Shown here: one piece after another, positions 11,208-23,502 of the stretch
Numbering within the stretch: the stretch's first letter is position 1
Layout: each line of letters starts with the position of its first letter
Assembly (NCBI RefSeq): GCF_001638985.1
Contig: NW_017265136.1
Location: forward strand, 372,001-436,000
Direction of reading: 5' to 3'
From: Phycomyces blakesleeanus NRRL 1555(-)
Lineage: Eukaryota; Mucoromycota; Mucoromycetes; Mucorales; Phycomycetaceae
Length of the DNA stretch: 64,000 bases
The notes under the pieces: model-generated
Told to the model about the DNA's origin: nothing
The model's input: the letters and a program-made list of their open reading frames with translations, nothing else
The model's database searches: none
Translations under genes and position numbers: made by a program

Positions 11208-12148
11208 AAAAGCATAGAAACAGAAAATCGAAATTGATATATAATAACAATAATAGTAATAATAATAAAAAAGTAATATAGCAACAATAATTAAGCATTT
11301 ATTTATTCATTTATTTATAGAACAATATTAAGTGGTGATAATATATGTATATTATAATAACTAATCTATCTATATACCGATGTCTATCTCTATGTCTATC
11401 TCTATAATCATATACTCATATATATATATATATATATGTGTGTGTGTATGTATGTGTATATGTGGTTTATATACCTTCGTACACAGGCAAGTCTAACAGC
11501 TTTGTAGAGGTGGAGTTGTTGTGGTGCCTTGCTACCTATATAACTCACCGAGGGATCTTCTTCATCGCGAGTCAAGAGTGACCTTGCCTCTTGTGGTCCA
11601 CAATGTTCCTTTGTGGTAATCATTGGCATCTGCGCTGTACATGCTGCACAGGTAGATGTCTGTCCAGACAAAGGATGATCACGAAGAGAACTTGTAAATC
11701 CTTTTGTACTTGAAGAAGAAGAAGTTATCGAACATGGGACCTTGCGTAGTGAGGTTAAAGACGGCGGAGACTGCAGACGAGGGGAAAGATTATTATTAGT
11801 ATTAGTATTAGTGGTACTGCCACTACTACTGCTGCTACTGTTGGTAGTGGTAGTGGTAGTGGTAGTGGTAGGTGATGCGTGGAGTTCTGAAATAGAAAGC
11901 GTGGACGAGATAGAGGCTGAGGGTTGGAGATGAGGTGTTTGTGTTGGAGTTAGAGTTTGAGGTGGTGGGGGTGGCGATGGCGTGGTTGGATGGTTATCCG
12001 TGGATTTGTCTTTGAAGTGGGTCGGGATGGTAAGGATTGTGTCTGAATCATGATGAGGCAGATCTGGTCTGTGAATTGCCTGGGTACAGAAGACAACACA
12101 TGGACCATGCACTTCACAAAAGTGTAAGAGAGCTACGAGAGCATTCAT
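10096..12148 (-). CDS. Folliculin / Lst7-type longin-domain protein
   Basis: Six exons: 11475-12148, 10981-11169, 10662-10795, 10445-10509, 10236-10349, 10096-10161; 413 residues. The start MNALVALLHFCEVHGPCVVF is the folliculin N-terminus. A Ser/Thr/Pro-rich spacer follows (residues about 45-180), then CAACTAQ…, YKAVRLACVRSLTTEFCPGR, DGPVLFGDDENGYVMSYMF and DRVYLISCWPFLVSAFRSM, matching the longin domain of folliculin. In yeast, Lst7 with Lst4 forms a GTPase-activating complex for Gtr2 at the vacuole, controlling TORC1 in response to amino acids; the animal counterpart is FLCN-FNIP acting on RagC/D. The protein ends shortly after the longin region (…HEGAMKDTRP), so the C-terminal DENN domain of animal folliculin is absent, as in yeast Lst7. 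An X-box-like site lies about 315 nt upstream of the start, at 12461-12474. The intron 3 acceptor follows an 11-T/9-A tract. Confidence 0.88.
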
Positions 12149-12368
12149 GCTAGTTGACTTGATCGCAGAGCAAGCCAACGAGGGCAAGAACAAAACAAAG
12201 CAAGTAAATAATAATAATATGTAATATAACGTATAATATAATATAATATATAATATAATATAATAAAAATAAAAATAAAAAGAGTTGTTATGGTTACTAC
12301 TATGGTTAATAAATTCTTTAAATAATATATATATATATATATAATATACAATATGTATGTAACTATGT

Positions 12369-12376
12369 TTTATGTA

Positions 12377-12411
<35 letters not shown>
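12369..12411. repeat. Tetranucleotide microsatellite (AAAT/TAAA)
   Basis: About ten AAAT units in the folliculin upstream region. Similar pure arrays elsewhere in the window include TTTTA at 13289-13331 and 59718-59752, AAT at 40232-40291 and AATTC at 32067-32100. Confidence 0.9.
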
Positions 12412-12460
12412 GAATGTTGCGTGGGCCATAGTGGAAAGTGTCACGCGCTTAAAAAATGGG

Positions 12461-12474
12461 GTTGCCTAGTGACC
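12461..12474. promoter_or_regulatory. X-box-like site upstream of the folliculin gene
   Basis: GTTGCCTAGTGACC closely matches the RFX-family X-box consensus (GTNRCC N0-3 GGYAAC type). It lies about 315 nt before the start codon of the divergently read minus-strand gene. In yeast the RFX protein Crt1 uses such sites for repression. The match is visible; regulation is inference. Confidence 0.45.
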
Positions 12475-12881
12475 GCTGACCTTATCATTTCATCATTCCA
12501 CCTTTCCCCTTTTTATATTTTACATTGTGCTTAAAGAACTGAACTGAATTGAGTAGAGTAAAGTAGAGTAGAGTACAATTGACTGAAATTCGAGTATTTA
12601 CTATTTGCTCTAATAAGAAAAATGAAATGAAATGAAAGAAAATAAAATAAAGTACTGCAAATTATTCTAATATGCACAATTTTAAATTTTCGTTTTGTAG
12701 TAAAGACACTCTTTGTTTTGGTTTTATGTTTTTACTTTCTTGCCACACTAGAACAATAGAATTTGGATCAGACTTTTGCACACACACATTTTGGTTTTGG
12801 TTTTGGTTTTGGTTTTGGGGCTATTATTTTTTGGAGCACAGCCAGAGGGCGATCTTCATCAGTGTGAGACAAAAAGGATAA

Positions 12882-13260
12882 TAGAGAACCCGTTGTCAAG
12901 TGAAAATTTAGAATTTTCACTCACTTTTGCTTTACGCGGCGATTTACATTCCAATGAAAAGATGTAAAAGTTTACTGAGGGAGGCCATTTCATCACCAAG
13001 TCTTTATTAAGAATTGAGCTTGTTTTTCTACCTTCAAACATAAACATAATATAATCAAGAGTCGTCTCTATATATTTACTTAAGAGAATAAGTCTTGAAA
13101 AGTCAAGTTTATTAAGATGTATCTCTCTTATGTTTGTCACAGTACTTCTGTTTTCATCAACTGTGGTTGGGTTTTTTTTTTCTTTTTTTTTTTGACTGGG
13201 TTTCACTAATAATTCTTTTTTAGCAGTCTTTGAAAATATCACATCCCAACGGGTTCTCTA
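12882..13260 (-). mobile_element. TA-flanked 375-bp repeat element, copy 1
   Basis: The element runs 12884-13258 between TA dinucleotides and has 12-bp perfect terminal inverted repeats (GAGAACCCGTTG / CAACGGGTTCTC), extending imperfectly to about 26 bp. A sub-terminal palindrome (AGTGAAAATT…AATTTTCACT) lies at 12899-12921. A nearly identical copy lies at 63022-63390. TIRs plus a TA target duplication fit a non-autonomous Tc1/mariner-like element (MITE). Unusually, the minus strand is open in one frame from terminal repeat to terminal repeat (about 123 codons, without a convincing ATG), starting just after the TAG formed by the flanking TA and the first G. Protein pieces include ELLVKPSQKKKEKKNPTT and YIETTLDYIMFMFEGRKTSS. 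I do not recognise it. The repeat call is firm; its class is inference. Confidence 0.85.
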
Positions 13261-13588
13261 TTGAATTGTACATTATTCTACACACACAAGACAATATTTA
13301 TTTTTATTTTTATTTTTATTTTTATTTTTATTGCCAATTGTGAAGTATGTCCGGCTGTGGCGAAGAAGATTGGGTTTCTTCTTCAACTTGACTTAAATAT
13401 ATACGTATAAGTATTGTATACATCTTTCCTCTAATTGTAGAAATTGATATCACTTCTTGCTGCTGTTCTTATATATGTTATATTCTACAGCAGGTAGTTG
13501 GTTTGAATTCATTCTTATTTTTAAACAAACAAGATCATGCTGTTCTTTCTTTCATTCATTCATTTCCTTTTCTTTTTACAGTTGTAAA

Positions 13589-13619
<31 letters not shown>

Positions 13620-16430
13620 ATATGTGTGTATGTGTTACAAAGATGGCAGATATATGAATGCCAGATGTGGCTGGTTTATCTTTTTATACTAATATATTTT
13701 AAATCCTAAAGATATATACTCTAAACATGAAGTCTGGACACTCTTTACTAGAAAATCTGTTGAGCGCATTCAATTCCATTCAATTCAATTCAATTCAATT
13801 CAATTCCCTTTCCTTTATTTGTTCGATCGGTTGATCGATTGGTTGATTGATTGGTTGATTGTCTGTTTGAGGATACAGTAAGTCTTGTGGTCTTTTATTA
13901 AGCTTCAAACAGGCTTAGCTTTATATTGATTTTATAAACCATTTATCTTTTGTGTGTATGTATGTGTCTACATTTGTATACATATAAACAGCCTTCTATT
14001 GTTTTATTATCCCATGATATATATATAAATAAATTAAAACCAGTAAGGCAAAACGTTCTTCCGGTTAGACAATCTCTCCATCATACTCATTTTGGTACAA
14101 AGTATAAACATTCGTATTTTATACATACATATCTAATTATATATATATATATATATATATACAAGCAAATATATTTTATTATCAATCAAGGTTATGAGAC
14201 TTATAAAGGAAAGCAAAAATAAATAAATAAGTATTGTATAGAGATTAAAGTATGTCGAGAAATTCTATAATTTAAAGACGACCATCAATTTGTACCATTC
14301 ATTACCAAACAACATAGCAAGAATTTAACACAAAAAAATACAATAAAAACATAGTCTTTTTGCTTACTGTTAAATAAAGATTATAATCACTATTAATAAT
14401 AAGACCTAAATAAACGACATCCCAAAAATTTCAAACAAATAAAAAAAAATGATGGTTAGGTGGAATAAACTGCAGAATTATTGTGTAGAAAAACACAAAG
14501 CCTGTTTTCCTGTTCTGACCACAAATGTCTGTCCCTAGGGGAAAACTGGGTTTGATTCCATTTTTCTTTAAAAAAAAAAAGACTGTCTTGCTTGTTTTGA
14601 GCATTACAATAGAGAGATGTTTTCTTTTGCACATCAGCAAATACACTTGACAGCATATTGCCTATAAAATGAAGTAAAAACACATTCACACACATTCTCC
14701 TAGTACGCACGTCCCCACATGCTCCCCCTCTTTCTCAATTTTCACTTCTTGAGCCAAGAGAAAATGTCAAGGTATTTCTACAGTATCATTTTTTTTAAAT
14801 TTTGTGACCAATATTACAATCACTTAGTAAGTGTCTGATATATATACATATGTATATTTTCTTGTAATAAAGAAAGAAGATCAATAGATTGTAAATTGGT
14901 ACATTCTGTATAAACAGCCAAAGATGACAGTAGCTATTCCTGTCATATTTTTATCTATGGACAATATCTATTAAGATTATGATATATTCTTCCTTAATAT
15001 TAGATATCTTTATCATTAGCTTACTTGACTGATTTAACCAAATTACCTTTTTCACCTTATCCCTTTTTTTTGCGCTTTTTCTCATGTCTTCTTAAATCTG
15101 GCTATATATAGTATATGATACACGGGATCGACCGGTTGTTCTCATTGGGACAGTTTAAGAGGCAATAGCCATGCTATTCTAAGAAAGAAAGAAAAACTGG
15201 TCGTTTAAGCTTATTTAAATATTCGATACTAAATCAAAAACGAAAATGATCCATACAAAAATTGAAAATTTTGGATCAAATAAAATAGTAATAATTACAC
15301 TTGTTGTTTAGTTTCTTTTTTTTCATTTTATTTAATAATTTGTATACATTCATCTTCTAATGTTTATGATAATATTTGTAGCTAAACTTTATTACACGGT
15401 TCTTATACTATTATCAATTTAAGTATTTACTACATGTTTGCATTATCCGTTTGTCTAATCTTATAAAACCTTTTCAAATTTCTATAGTTGTCTTGAGAGT
15501 TACAATGTTTTCTTGTGTAAATCCAAATTCCATATGGTATGTCATCTGATCTCTAACTTTTCCTACTTCTATGTTATTTATCTCGATTGGGCGCACAATT
15601 ACCATTTTATATATTATGTACGTAATAATGTATATAATGATGACAAGAATTTTTCCGATATCATTGAATTATTTACAATCTCTGGTTTCCTTAAAGTGTC
15701 TAAAGCTTTTATAGCTCTAATACCCCTAATAACTTTCATAGGCCTTATGGCCCTTATAACTCTTTAAGCACCTAAAAACTTTCGAGTCTCTTAAGTCTCT
15801 TAGGTTTTTCCAAGGTTTTCAAAGCTGCTAGATTCTTTGAATTATATGATGTTTTTGATACAGCCAAAGCTTTATTTAGAAGAAAAATAATACTTTCTTC
15901 CATTTTTCTTTAAAAATATAGAGACTAAATGTAAGTCTTGTACAGAGTATCTCTCTTTCTTTTTAATAATATGTATGATCTATCATTTTATAATAAATCT
16001 ATCAAACGACATTTTGTAAGATCAAAATCAGTTTTTTTTTCATATCTTATTTTTCCTTCAACAATATTTCAAGCTGTACTATGTTAAGAAAAATAATACT
16101 ATTATTAAAAAGAAAAAGAAGATTTTAATGAATCTTGAAGCAAGAAGTGATGAAAATGACAATGGGTTTAAAGTAAGTAAGCTACATGTATATAAAACTT
16201 GCGTTTACTGAGCACGCCTTTTTTATAGATATGACATGAGCTGACTACAAATAAAAAGGAAACACCAGTAAGAGCTTCTGCAAATGTCCCCTCTACGAAT
16301 AAGTGTTTGCAAATGATAGTAAACTATTAAATATATCTTAGATTTAGATTTAGTTAGATAGCACTTTAACGCGTTTAAGAATGAGAACATAAAGAAAAAA
16401 CGAAAACAAAGCTACTTAGTAAAGGCTCAA
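13261..16430. other. No gene seen; degenerate repeats
   Basis: Contains the TTTTA array at 13289-13331, a CAATT array at about 13770-13806, GATT-type runs at about 13820-13862, and a degenerate tandem-like stretch at about 15690-15840 built on CTTTAA/CTTATA/CTCTTA words. Open frames here are short, lack family resemblance and are made of low-complexity residues. A minus-strand frame at 14456-14710 (…NMLSSVFADVQKKTSLYCN…) has more balanced composition but no recognisable family. Confidence 0.45.
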
Positions 16431-16434
16431 AAAT

Positions 16435-18756
16435 CAAAAGCTAAGAGATGGGTAACATCATCAAGTTCATCATATACTGTATGCAAAGACTGTAAATAGA
16501 ATGGGCATAGTACGGCTAGCTCTAAGGCCTGCCCAAACCACGTGCTTTCAAAACAGAAGGTAGTAGAAGCCAATTTAGGCAGTAACTATCAGGCCTTTAA
16601 TCGAAAGAGTGCACTCGATACAATGATAAACAACGCGTGCAGAAATACTTTAAGAAACAGAATAATCGATAGCTCAATATATATCCAGCAAATAGGCATT
16701 AAGGCAATGCTATTTACAAATTACTTTATATTAGAAAATCTAGAACCAATACCAGACTGTATCTTCAAGCAAAATTATTGGTATTCTGTTTGCTAGCTAG
16801 TAAAAGGCCGAAATGTAACAAGCAGTATTATAATTCCCAGCCCTATTTTGATTATTTTGGGCACATTTGTACTTTGTATTCAAGTGTAAGTTATGCAGAA
16901 AGGTTTCCTAAAGGCGCTAGTTAACCATTGACAGCAGCTTGTGTAGATCTCGTTACTATTTATAAAAATAATATAGCGAAGAACTTTAAAGGTAAGCTTT
17001 TACAATATTTTAGATATCTTATGTAAAATACATTTCTTGTAAGCCGTTATTTGTGCTCGTCTGTGGCAAAATCTAACATCTTTGCGATTTGTAGAATATG
17101 CACCCTAAATATGTGGCTTTCATAGCAAAAAAAAACAGTACTGTTATCAGTTTGTTTGTGGCGTCAGTCCTAAATGGGAAAATTGCCACTCACTATCAGA
17201 AGATCTTAAGGAACAAATCAAAGATATATGCCTACCACTAAAAGGACTTTTGCCAATGGAGGCTACTTTGGTAACTCTTTCAGAACAAACGTAAAGCTTT
17301 ATTCCGTTATTATTATATATTCTATCCTCCTACGAAGCTGAACACATATGTCACCAGCCTTACAATATCAGGCGGCTTCCTTTGCCGCGACTTTATGATT
17401 TATATCCTAATCCATCGATGCACGTTCGGTCTATAGCCATAAGTATCAACGGTATACGTATACTTCTTTCATTGTCGCTTCCAAGGGCTTATAATGACCA
17501 ACTTAAACTCATTTCACCGTGTAAAATCCGATAGGCTACGGTTTTCAAAGTATGTCACTCACTATTGAATTATTTTGACACACGCTCTGACTACTCTATT
17601 CATAAACTAGTGATGCTCTTTAACTAAATGACAATAACGATGTTCTCTTTAGTAATATCATTAGACCCGATGGCTTTGGTCTAGATTGCCCCCCCCCCTT
17701 TTTTTTTTTACAAAATAAATACAACTATAAAGGACCCAGTTCACAGCCTCCAATTAAAGCTGTCATATTTCAACTACCAAGAAGTCGAACAAGAATATAT
17801 GCCCGTTTTTATTGATCCAGGTAGAAGCTCCGTGTTTGCTACTGCTTGTGCCTTAAGCACTCAGAAGCATGCGTTGACGTGTTGGAGCACAAAAGAGTAC
17901 TAACATTATATGGGGACTACAAAACATGCCGTCAAACAGACAGAGCTGAAAAAGAACGAGAGCTTAACAAAATCAAAAGTTCCATTCCCACCCCAGAAAT
18001 TACATCTGAATTCTTATAAAAGCTACGCCAATTTTTTTTTTCAATATCTGGCCATATCAGCCGTTACTTATGACTTCGATACTACAAAATACAGGTTCTT
18101 CTTGTATCAAGGCGGATAGTGAGCTCCCAATATAATAGCCAGCATGCTAATAAGCGGTGACAGAAAACAAAGCAAGGTAAAAAGGGTAAAGAGTAAGAGA
18201 AAAAAATAAGAGAAGAGGAGAGGAAGAAAAGGATGAAGAATAATGGCGACATCACTTTTGAAAGTTTGACTCAAGTTTGGACCAAGTAAGCAGTTTACTT
18301 TTTCTTGTTTGTAAATGTTTCTTATTTATCTATTTTTTTTTAAAAAAAAAGACAAGACAAATGGAAGCCTATCAAGTATTAGCAAGATAGTAGCAAAGCT
18401 CCTTGCTTGTATTTGGTAGTGGAATATTTGGTAAAGATGATATCAAGTTAAAAGGACATAGATGTGGTGTTGCTGGCAAGCTTTATAAGTCGTTAAAGAA
18501 ACGAGAGGCTGAAGATAAGTTGATTGTTATTATAATAGACAAATTTAAAACCTCCAAAACACGCAGCCTCTGTTTCTTTGATAACATGAAAATTATCAAT
18601 ACAAAACTGTTTAAAGGTGTAGCCGTTGTATCTTGCAAACAATGCAACAAAGTATGGCAAAGAGATTCTAACGCAGACAAAAACATGATGTCGATTTCAG
18701 AGTCAATTTGGCCAGGAGAAAGAAGACCGGATGTCTTTACGCCAAAGAAAAAATAA
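16435..18756 (+). pseudogene. Ruined Fanzor-like (TnpB-family) nuclease gene
   Basis: Fragments in shifting frames follow the order of eukaryotic TnpB-like (Fanzor) proteins. An N-terminal zinc-knuckle-like block (CKDC-stop-NGHSTASSKACPNH, about 16482-16545) is followed by a helical segment (…STLRNRIID-type, 16560-16790). A RuvC-I-like motif DPGRSSVF lies at about 17814-17838, then STKEYxHYMGTTKHAVKQ and a FDTTKYRFFLYQGG stretch (about 18080-18118). The RuvC-II region reads VFGSGIFGKDDIKLKGHRCG (18405-18465), and a C-terminal zinc-ribbon/RuvC-III block reads VSCKQCNKVWQRDSNADKNM (about 18628-18687), ending SIWPGERRPDVFTPKKK. Multiple stops and frameshifts exclude function, and the first zinc pair keeps only one Cys. 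A possible intron ends at a T9A9 tract (18333-18350). Fanzors are RNA-guided nucleases related to IS605/IS607 TnpB; no guide RNA was identified here. Confidence 0.75.
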
Positions 18757-19842
18757 TAATCGCCATATCAAACACGGTTTTCCTTTCTTTAGGATTTAGA
18801 TTGTTACAGGTAGAGAAGTCTTGTCTTGTATTTATTTCCAAATCATCTGAAAACTAACTCTTTTTTGTCTAGGAATCAATTTTGATTCGTCTAGATCATT
18901 TCTTAATTTGTCTTAATCTCAAGTTGAAAATCTGTATTTGTATTTCGGGATTTTTTTTTCGCATTTTCAGAACCAAAAAGAGACAATACGGCATTCGGAG
19001 AAGGGATCTGCCTTTTTCACAAACAGTACAAAAAAAAACGAATGATATTTTTCTTTACTTCTTTATTTATTTATTTATTAATTAATTTTTTGGTGTTTTT
19101 ACAAGACGACGGCTGTCAAATTCACACTGATTTGGATAACTAGTACTTTAAAGAGATTCATTGATTTATTGACTGATTGATCATTTTTGGAATTGAGAGT
19201 TTAAAAACAAGTTTTTCTTTTAAAAAATAAAATAAAATAAAATAATAATAATTTGTTTTCTATTTTTTTTTCTTTCTTTTTATTTTGTGGCCATTGAATG
19301 CCAAATAGAGTTATTGAGTGTAATTATATAGGTGTGCTCTGTTACCATGACAGATGTGGTGCCATTCAGCGTCCATCGATGTCGCACAGGAATATTCAAA
19401 GTAGCTTTTTTTTTTGGTGTAAAGCTTGAACTATGGGACTGCCAATCAAATTATTAATTAAGTGTAATATATATATACATATTCTTGATCCAAGTGAAGA
19501 GAAAGACAAAGATTGCACAAGGGACAAAAAAAAATTGTCAACTTTTCAAAATTATTATTCGTCTTCTTCTTTTGATAAACGGGATAAGTTTGAAATATCA
19601 TATGCATCGCGTACAATATTCAATCGTCATATCTTTTCATGTGAAAAGGCAGCTCAATTGAACCATGGTACCCCTTTGGTATCTAAAAAAGCACTTGAAA
19701 TAGATCAATAAAATAAATAAAAATTGTTGCGTCTTGTATAAATACCAGTCAAGTCTTTGCTGCCGACTTTATCTATTCCTACCATTATTATCTTTAACCA
19801 TCAATCTATATTCGTTTATTCGTTTATTAATACCTTATAACA
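18757..19842. other. Intergenic, no firm gene
   Basis: AT-rich spacer. A plus-strand frame at 19433-19711 (92 codons, …FDKRDKFEISYASRTIFNRH…) has a non-repetitive C-terminal half but no homologue I recognise, and it overlaps the promoter of the next gene. An X-box-like site GTTACCATGACAGA lies at 19341-19354. Confidence 0.4.
19737..19744 (+). promoter_or_regulatory. TATA box of the small surface-protein gene
   Basis: TATAAATA lies 99 nt upstream of the start at 19843, a classical spacing allowing for a short 5' leader. It suggests a strong, regulated promoter. Confidence 0.6.
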
Positions 19843-20297
19843 ATGAAGTTTACCCTGATCATTTTTGCAGCCCTTGCCACCATTGCTGCTACTGCTGATC
19901 CAAGCTCCGTTGCCGAGGATGCCTCTGCTGTTGCCGACCCAAGCTCTGTCTCTTCTTCAGCTCTCTCTAGTATCATCCCAAGCCATGCTTCCTCTGTTGG
20001 CCCCTCTGCTGTTGCCTCAAGTGCAATTGTCGTTACTCCTTCCAAGCCAACTGGGTATGTAAATCAGCTATACCTTTTGTTTTGCATTGCATTTTGGCCA
20101 TTGAGGCTTTTATGGATTCTCTAACCATATTTTTTTCTAGTGTTAGTTCTTCGGGCAATCCTTTGAACGGTGCCACTGCTACAGCAAGTATATCCGTTGT
20201 CGGGCATGACGCAAACAAGGACAGCGGTGCCACCAAATTGGCTCTTTCTGCCCTTGCTGGGCTCTTGGTTCCTGCCGTTTCGTATGCCTTGCTCTAA
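19843..20297 (+). CDS. Small secreted, GPI-type Ser/Ala-rich surface protein
   Basis: Two exons, 19843-20054 and 20141-20297, encode 122 residues. MKFTLIIFAALATIAATADP is a typical signal peptide. The mature part is rich in Ser, Ala, Val and Pro (…DPSSVSSSALSS…, SIIPSHASSVGPSAVASSA), as expected for an O-mannosylated cell-wall or surface protein. The C-terminus DSGATKLALSALAGLLVPAV ends in a hydrophobic tail after small residues, resembling a GPI-attachment signal. A TATA box lies 99 nt upstream. The intron has donor GTATGT and acceptor TTTTCTAG. No enzymatic domain is seen. Compact promoter, one short intron and composition suggest an abundant structural or effector-like secreted protein. 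Confidence 0.8.
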
Positions 20298-22045
20298 TCC
20301 TATCTCATGCCTTTCCAACTTTTTGGAGTTAAAACGAGTGAATCCTGTTAATCGAGAATACTTATATATATATATTGAATCTCGTTTGTATTAAGCAACC
20401 CTACCACTTAGATCACATGAATCCTTATTTAATTTACAGCATGAATGCTCTATAATGCAACACTTTATTTCTATTGCCTTTATACCTTAATAAACCACTA
20501 TATGTGAGAACTGTCTACCCCCATTCTTCAATCAATAGACTTCACTGTACTCAACACATCTTTTGCTAATAATAAATAAAAGGGACTTTTTCTTTGTCAT
20601 TTAATTTAATTTAATTTTACTTTATATTATAATTTGTTAGAATTTGGTGTTGCACTTGTCCGCCATCCCGATGGATGAATTCTGGCCACAGTGTCGGTTT
20701 GTCTTTTGTTTTGTACTCCTTCAATACAAAAAATTTGTATATATATACACTAAGAATTAATAGTAATGGATATTATTCGGATACCCTGTACTAGCAGAAA
20801 TAATATAGATGTGGTCACAGAGGTATACATATTATAAATATAATAAGGAAATTAATACTTTTATAGGAAGAAATACTAAAACAAATGTCAACCATTAGTT
20901 CCAAAATGATCCTTTTTTTTTTGGGTGGCTCTTATGATTTTCGCTTTTAATATTAAGTGTACAATTTATTGGCTTTTTACGGTAATATTCTTTGAAAGAC
21001 GTTGATCCAAACAAAAGCACATATATATTATTCAATTCTTTATTTCTATCAAAATAAAGAGCAAATTTCTGTTAGTGTTTAATATTGTCCATAACAATAT
21101 TCACTGCTTATTTATACCATAAGCATATACATAAGTACAGCTTTTTGATTCAGTCATGCAGATCAAACTTAATTTTATGGCAAATAAAGCGCTTGTCTGT
21201 CCAACCATAAAATTCTATTATATATATTATTTTTCTTCTCTTTTCACAGCATCTTGTTCTTGTGCTCTCATTAACATAATCCTTATTAATCTATCTTCTT
21301 CTTCTTCTGGCCGGTGCTTCCAAATAGTATGGCTTGGGTTCAACCTGGGCACCAAAAACAAAATAAACCAACCCAACCAGCCTACCAATAAAAGAGTGCT
21401 TTTATATAAGTTACACATAAACAGTAAGATTGATATATACTATCATTTTCATATGTTAGAGCCTTGATGGTAATAAAGAGTAAAATCTTGTTTTTCTGCT
21501 AAAACTAAGTATCATATAGTATATATCTCCTTATTCTTTAAATAATCTTTCTGGGCCATCTTGAACAAGCAATACCCAAACAAGAAAGCAGAGTAGGATC
21601 AAAGCGTTCATAGAATTGTTACAATCTTATAAAAGAAGCCATAAAAAGAAATCAATAGCGAGCCAATTGATTTGCGGATCAAAGTCTTTTTGAGCTTTGC
21701 GACTTTATACAACTCAGATATTATCTTTGCTCTCTCTTTATACATGTATCTATGTATTAATGTACAACATACTTTAGTTGATTTCCAACTTGTTGCTTAA
21801 ATGTCCTGGCAAACTATCATGATTGCCGAGAGTATAGCTTACACTGCCAAAACAGTACCAGATGTAAATCTTAATGCATGGATAAGAATACCAAAAAAAG
21901 ATAATCATATTACCTTAAGAAATCTCAGAAAGGGTAACAAACTCTTATAATGTAAAGAGATCTCCATCAATTTTTAACAGCATGTAAATTTGTGGATTAA
22001 AATATTCTTAATTGTGTTCAGAAATGCTGTAGAATCATCTTCTTT

Positions 22046-22076
<31 letters not shown>

Positions 22077-23502
22077 GGAAATCCTTTATAGCTAGCACGC
22101 TATTTATTATAGTATAATCATATATGCTTAAAGTAATAAGTTAGAGTATATGTGTATGTAAGCCTCTTAACAAACAAACAAAATAAAGATCGTGGGGTAT
22201 TGTGTGTGTGTCTGTGCAATGCGATCAAGATGCCTGGAAATGGTACTCTGATATTAAAATATCCTTTGCCTATCCTATTTTTACGTTTCGAGGCATGTCT
22301 TTGAGAATATAGAAAAGAACTACATGAATCTTCTATCCACATGGTAAATATACTCTTTCCTGCATATTTGGTGTGGTGGTCTTGGACTTGATGTAGGACA
22401 AAATGGCCTAATAAGATTGAATAATATTCTTATTTTTATTTTACACTACACACATGCTTATTAGAAATATGATCTACTCCAGCACGCGTTCAAACTCGAC
22501 CTGGTAGGAACAATTGCCTAGTAGGCTACAAAGCCATTTGTCATATACATATATATTACCTATTTATGTTGTACCCAATGTAATTCAAATAAGAAAGGAG
22601 TATTTTATTGGATGAGCATGATTGTAGCTTTGATGTGTGCAACTAGTTACCTTTTGTAGAAACCTTTCCTACTCAATGACTGGCTATTTAATATTTCTTT
22701 ACTACTTTATATTATTAGTAGTTTATCATTATGACTATTATCATGACCAGAACCATGACCATGACCATGACCATGACCATTATCACAGGTACATTTCTTC
22801 AAGTTGTACCTTTTCTTTTATGTTCTCGACTCTTTTTATTTTATTTTACAAAGAGATGTTACACTATTTTCATAAAATAAAATAAAATAAAATAAACGGC
22901 TCCTGAATTATTTTCATTTTATACATATAATTTTCCATTGGATGTTTAGCCATGAGGCGGTTTTTGTCCTAAGCACCAGGTATATAATTCATTTAACAAT
23001 ATCATTCTACACATAGGCTACTAATAGCCGTATTACACTATAATAAACATATATATTTATATATTTATACAACTTACTCAAATGCTTAAAATTCAGAAAT
23101 AGCGGCTACATGCTCTTTTGTACAACTCATTTACTGGTGTTATTTTTTTTGGATAATTAAAGGCGCTTACGAAATTAAGACCTAGCCAAAAACAGACAGC
23201 TGCCTGTTTGTTAGAGGCCCGTGGTTATCTTTTTGCTGCATCAGGTTTTCTCTTTATATTTAGTTTATATTTATATATACTATGATTATTTAGAGTGCCG
23301 TGTAGATGAGCCTCTTATAAACTTGTCTATACTGCTTCATTTTCTTGCTTTTTGAGTTTTGTTATATTTATTTATTTATTTATTTTTTTACTTTGCTTAT
23401 TGCTTTTTATTTTTCTACCTTTTGCCCTTTTATTAGTATTCTTATTATTTATTTATTTTTGCTTTCGTTTCTAATAATACACTTCCAATTAAAACTATCG
23501 CG
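20298..23502. other. Intergenic; no firm gene, one short ORF
   Basis: Mostly AT-rich spacer. A 49-codon plus-strand ORF at 21799-21948 (start MSWQTIMIAESIAYTAKTVP) has balanced composition and TATA-like sequences upstream but no recognised family. A purine-rich GAA/GAG run lies at about 22045-22080 and a CATGAC/CCATGA run at about 22743-22780. The last 150 bases are T-rich with short TTTA repeats and lead into the RhoGAP gene start. Confidence 0.45.

Noticed and set aside
22743..22780. CATGAC/CCATGA run suspected to be part of the X-box family
   Set aside because: It is a pure hexanucleotide microsatellite without the X-box half-site spacing.
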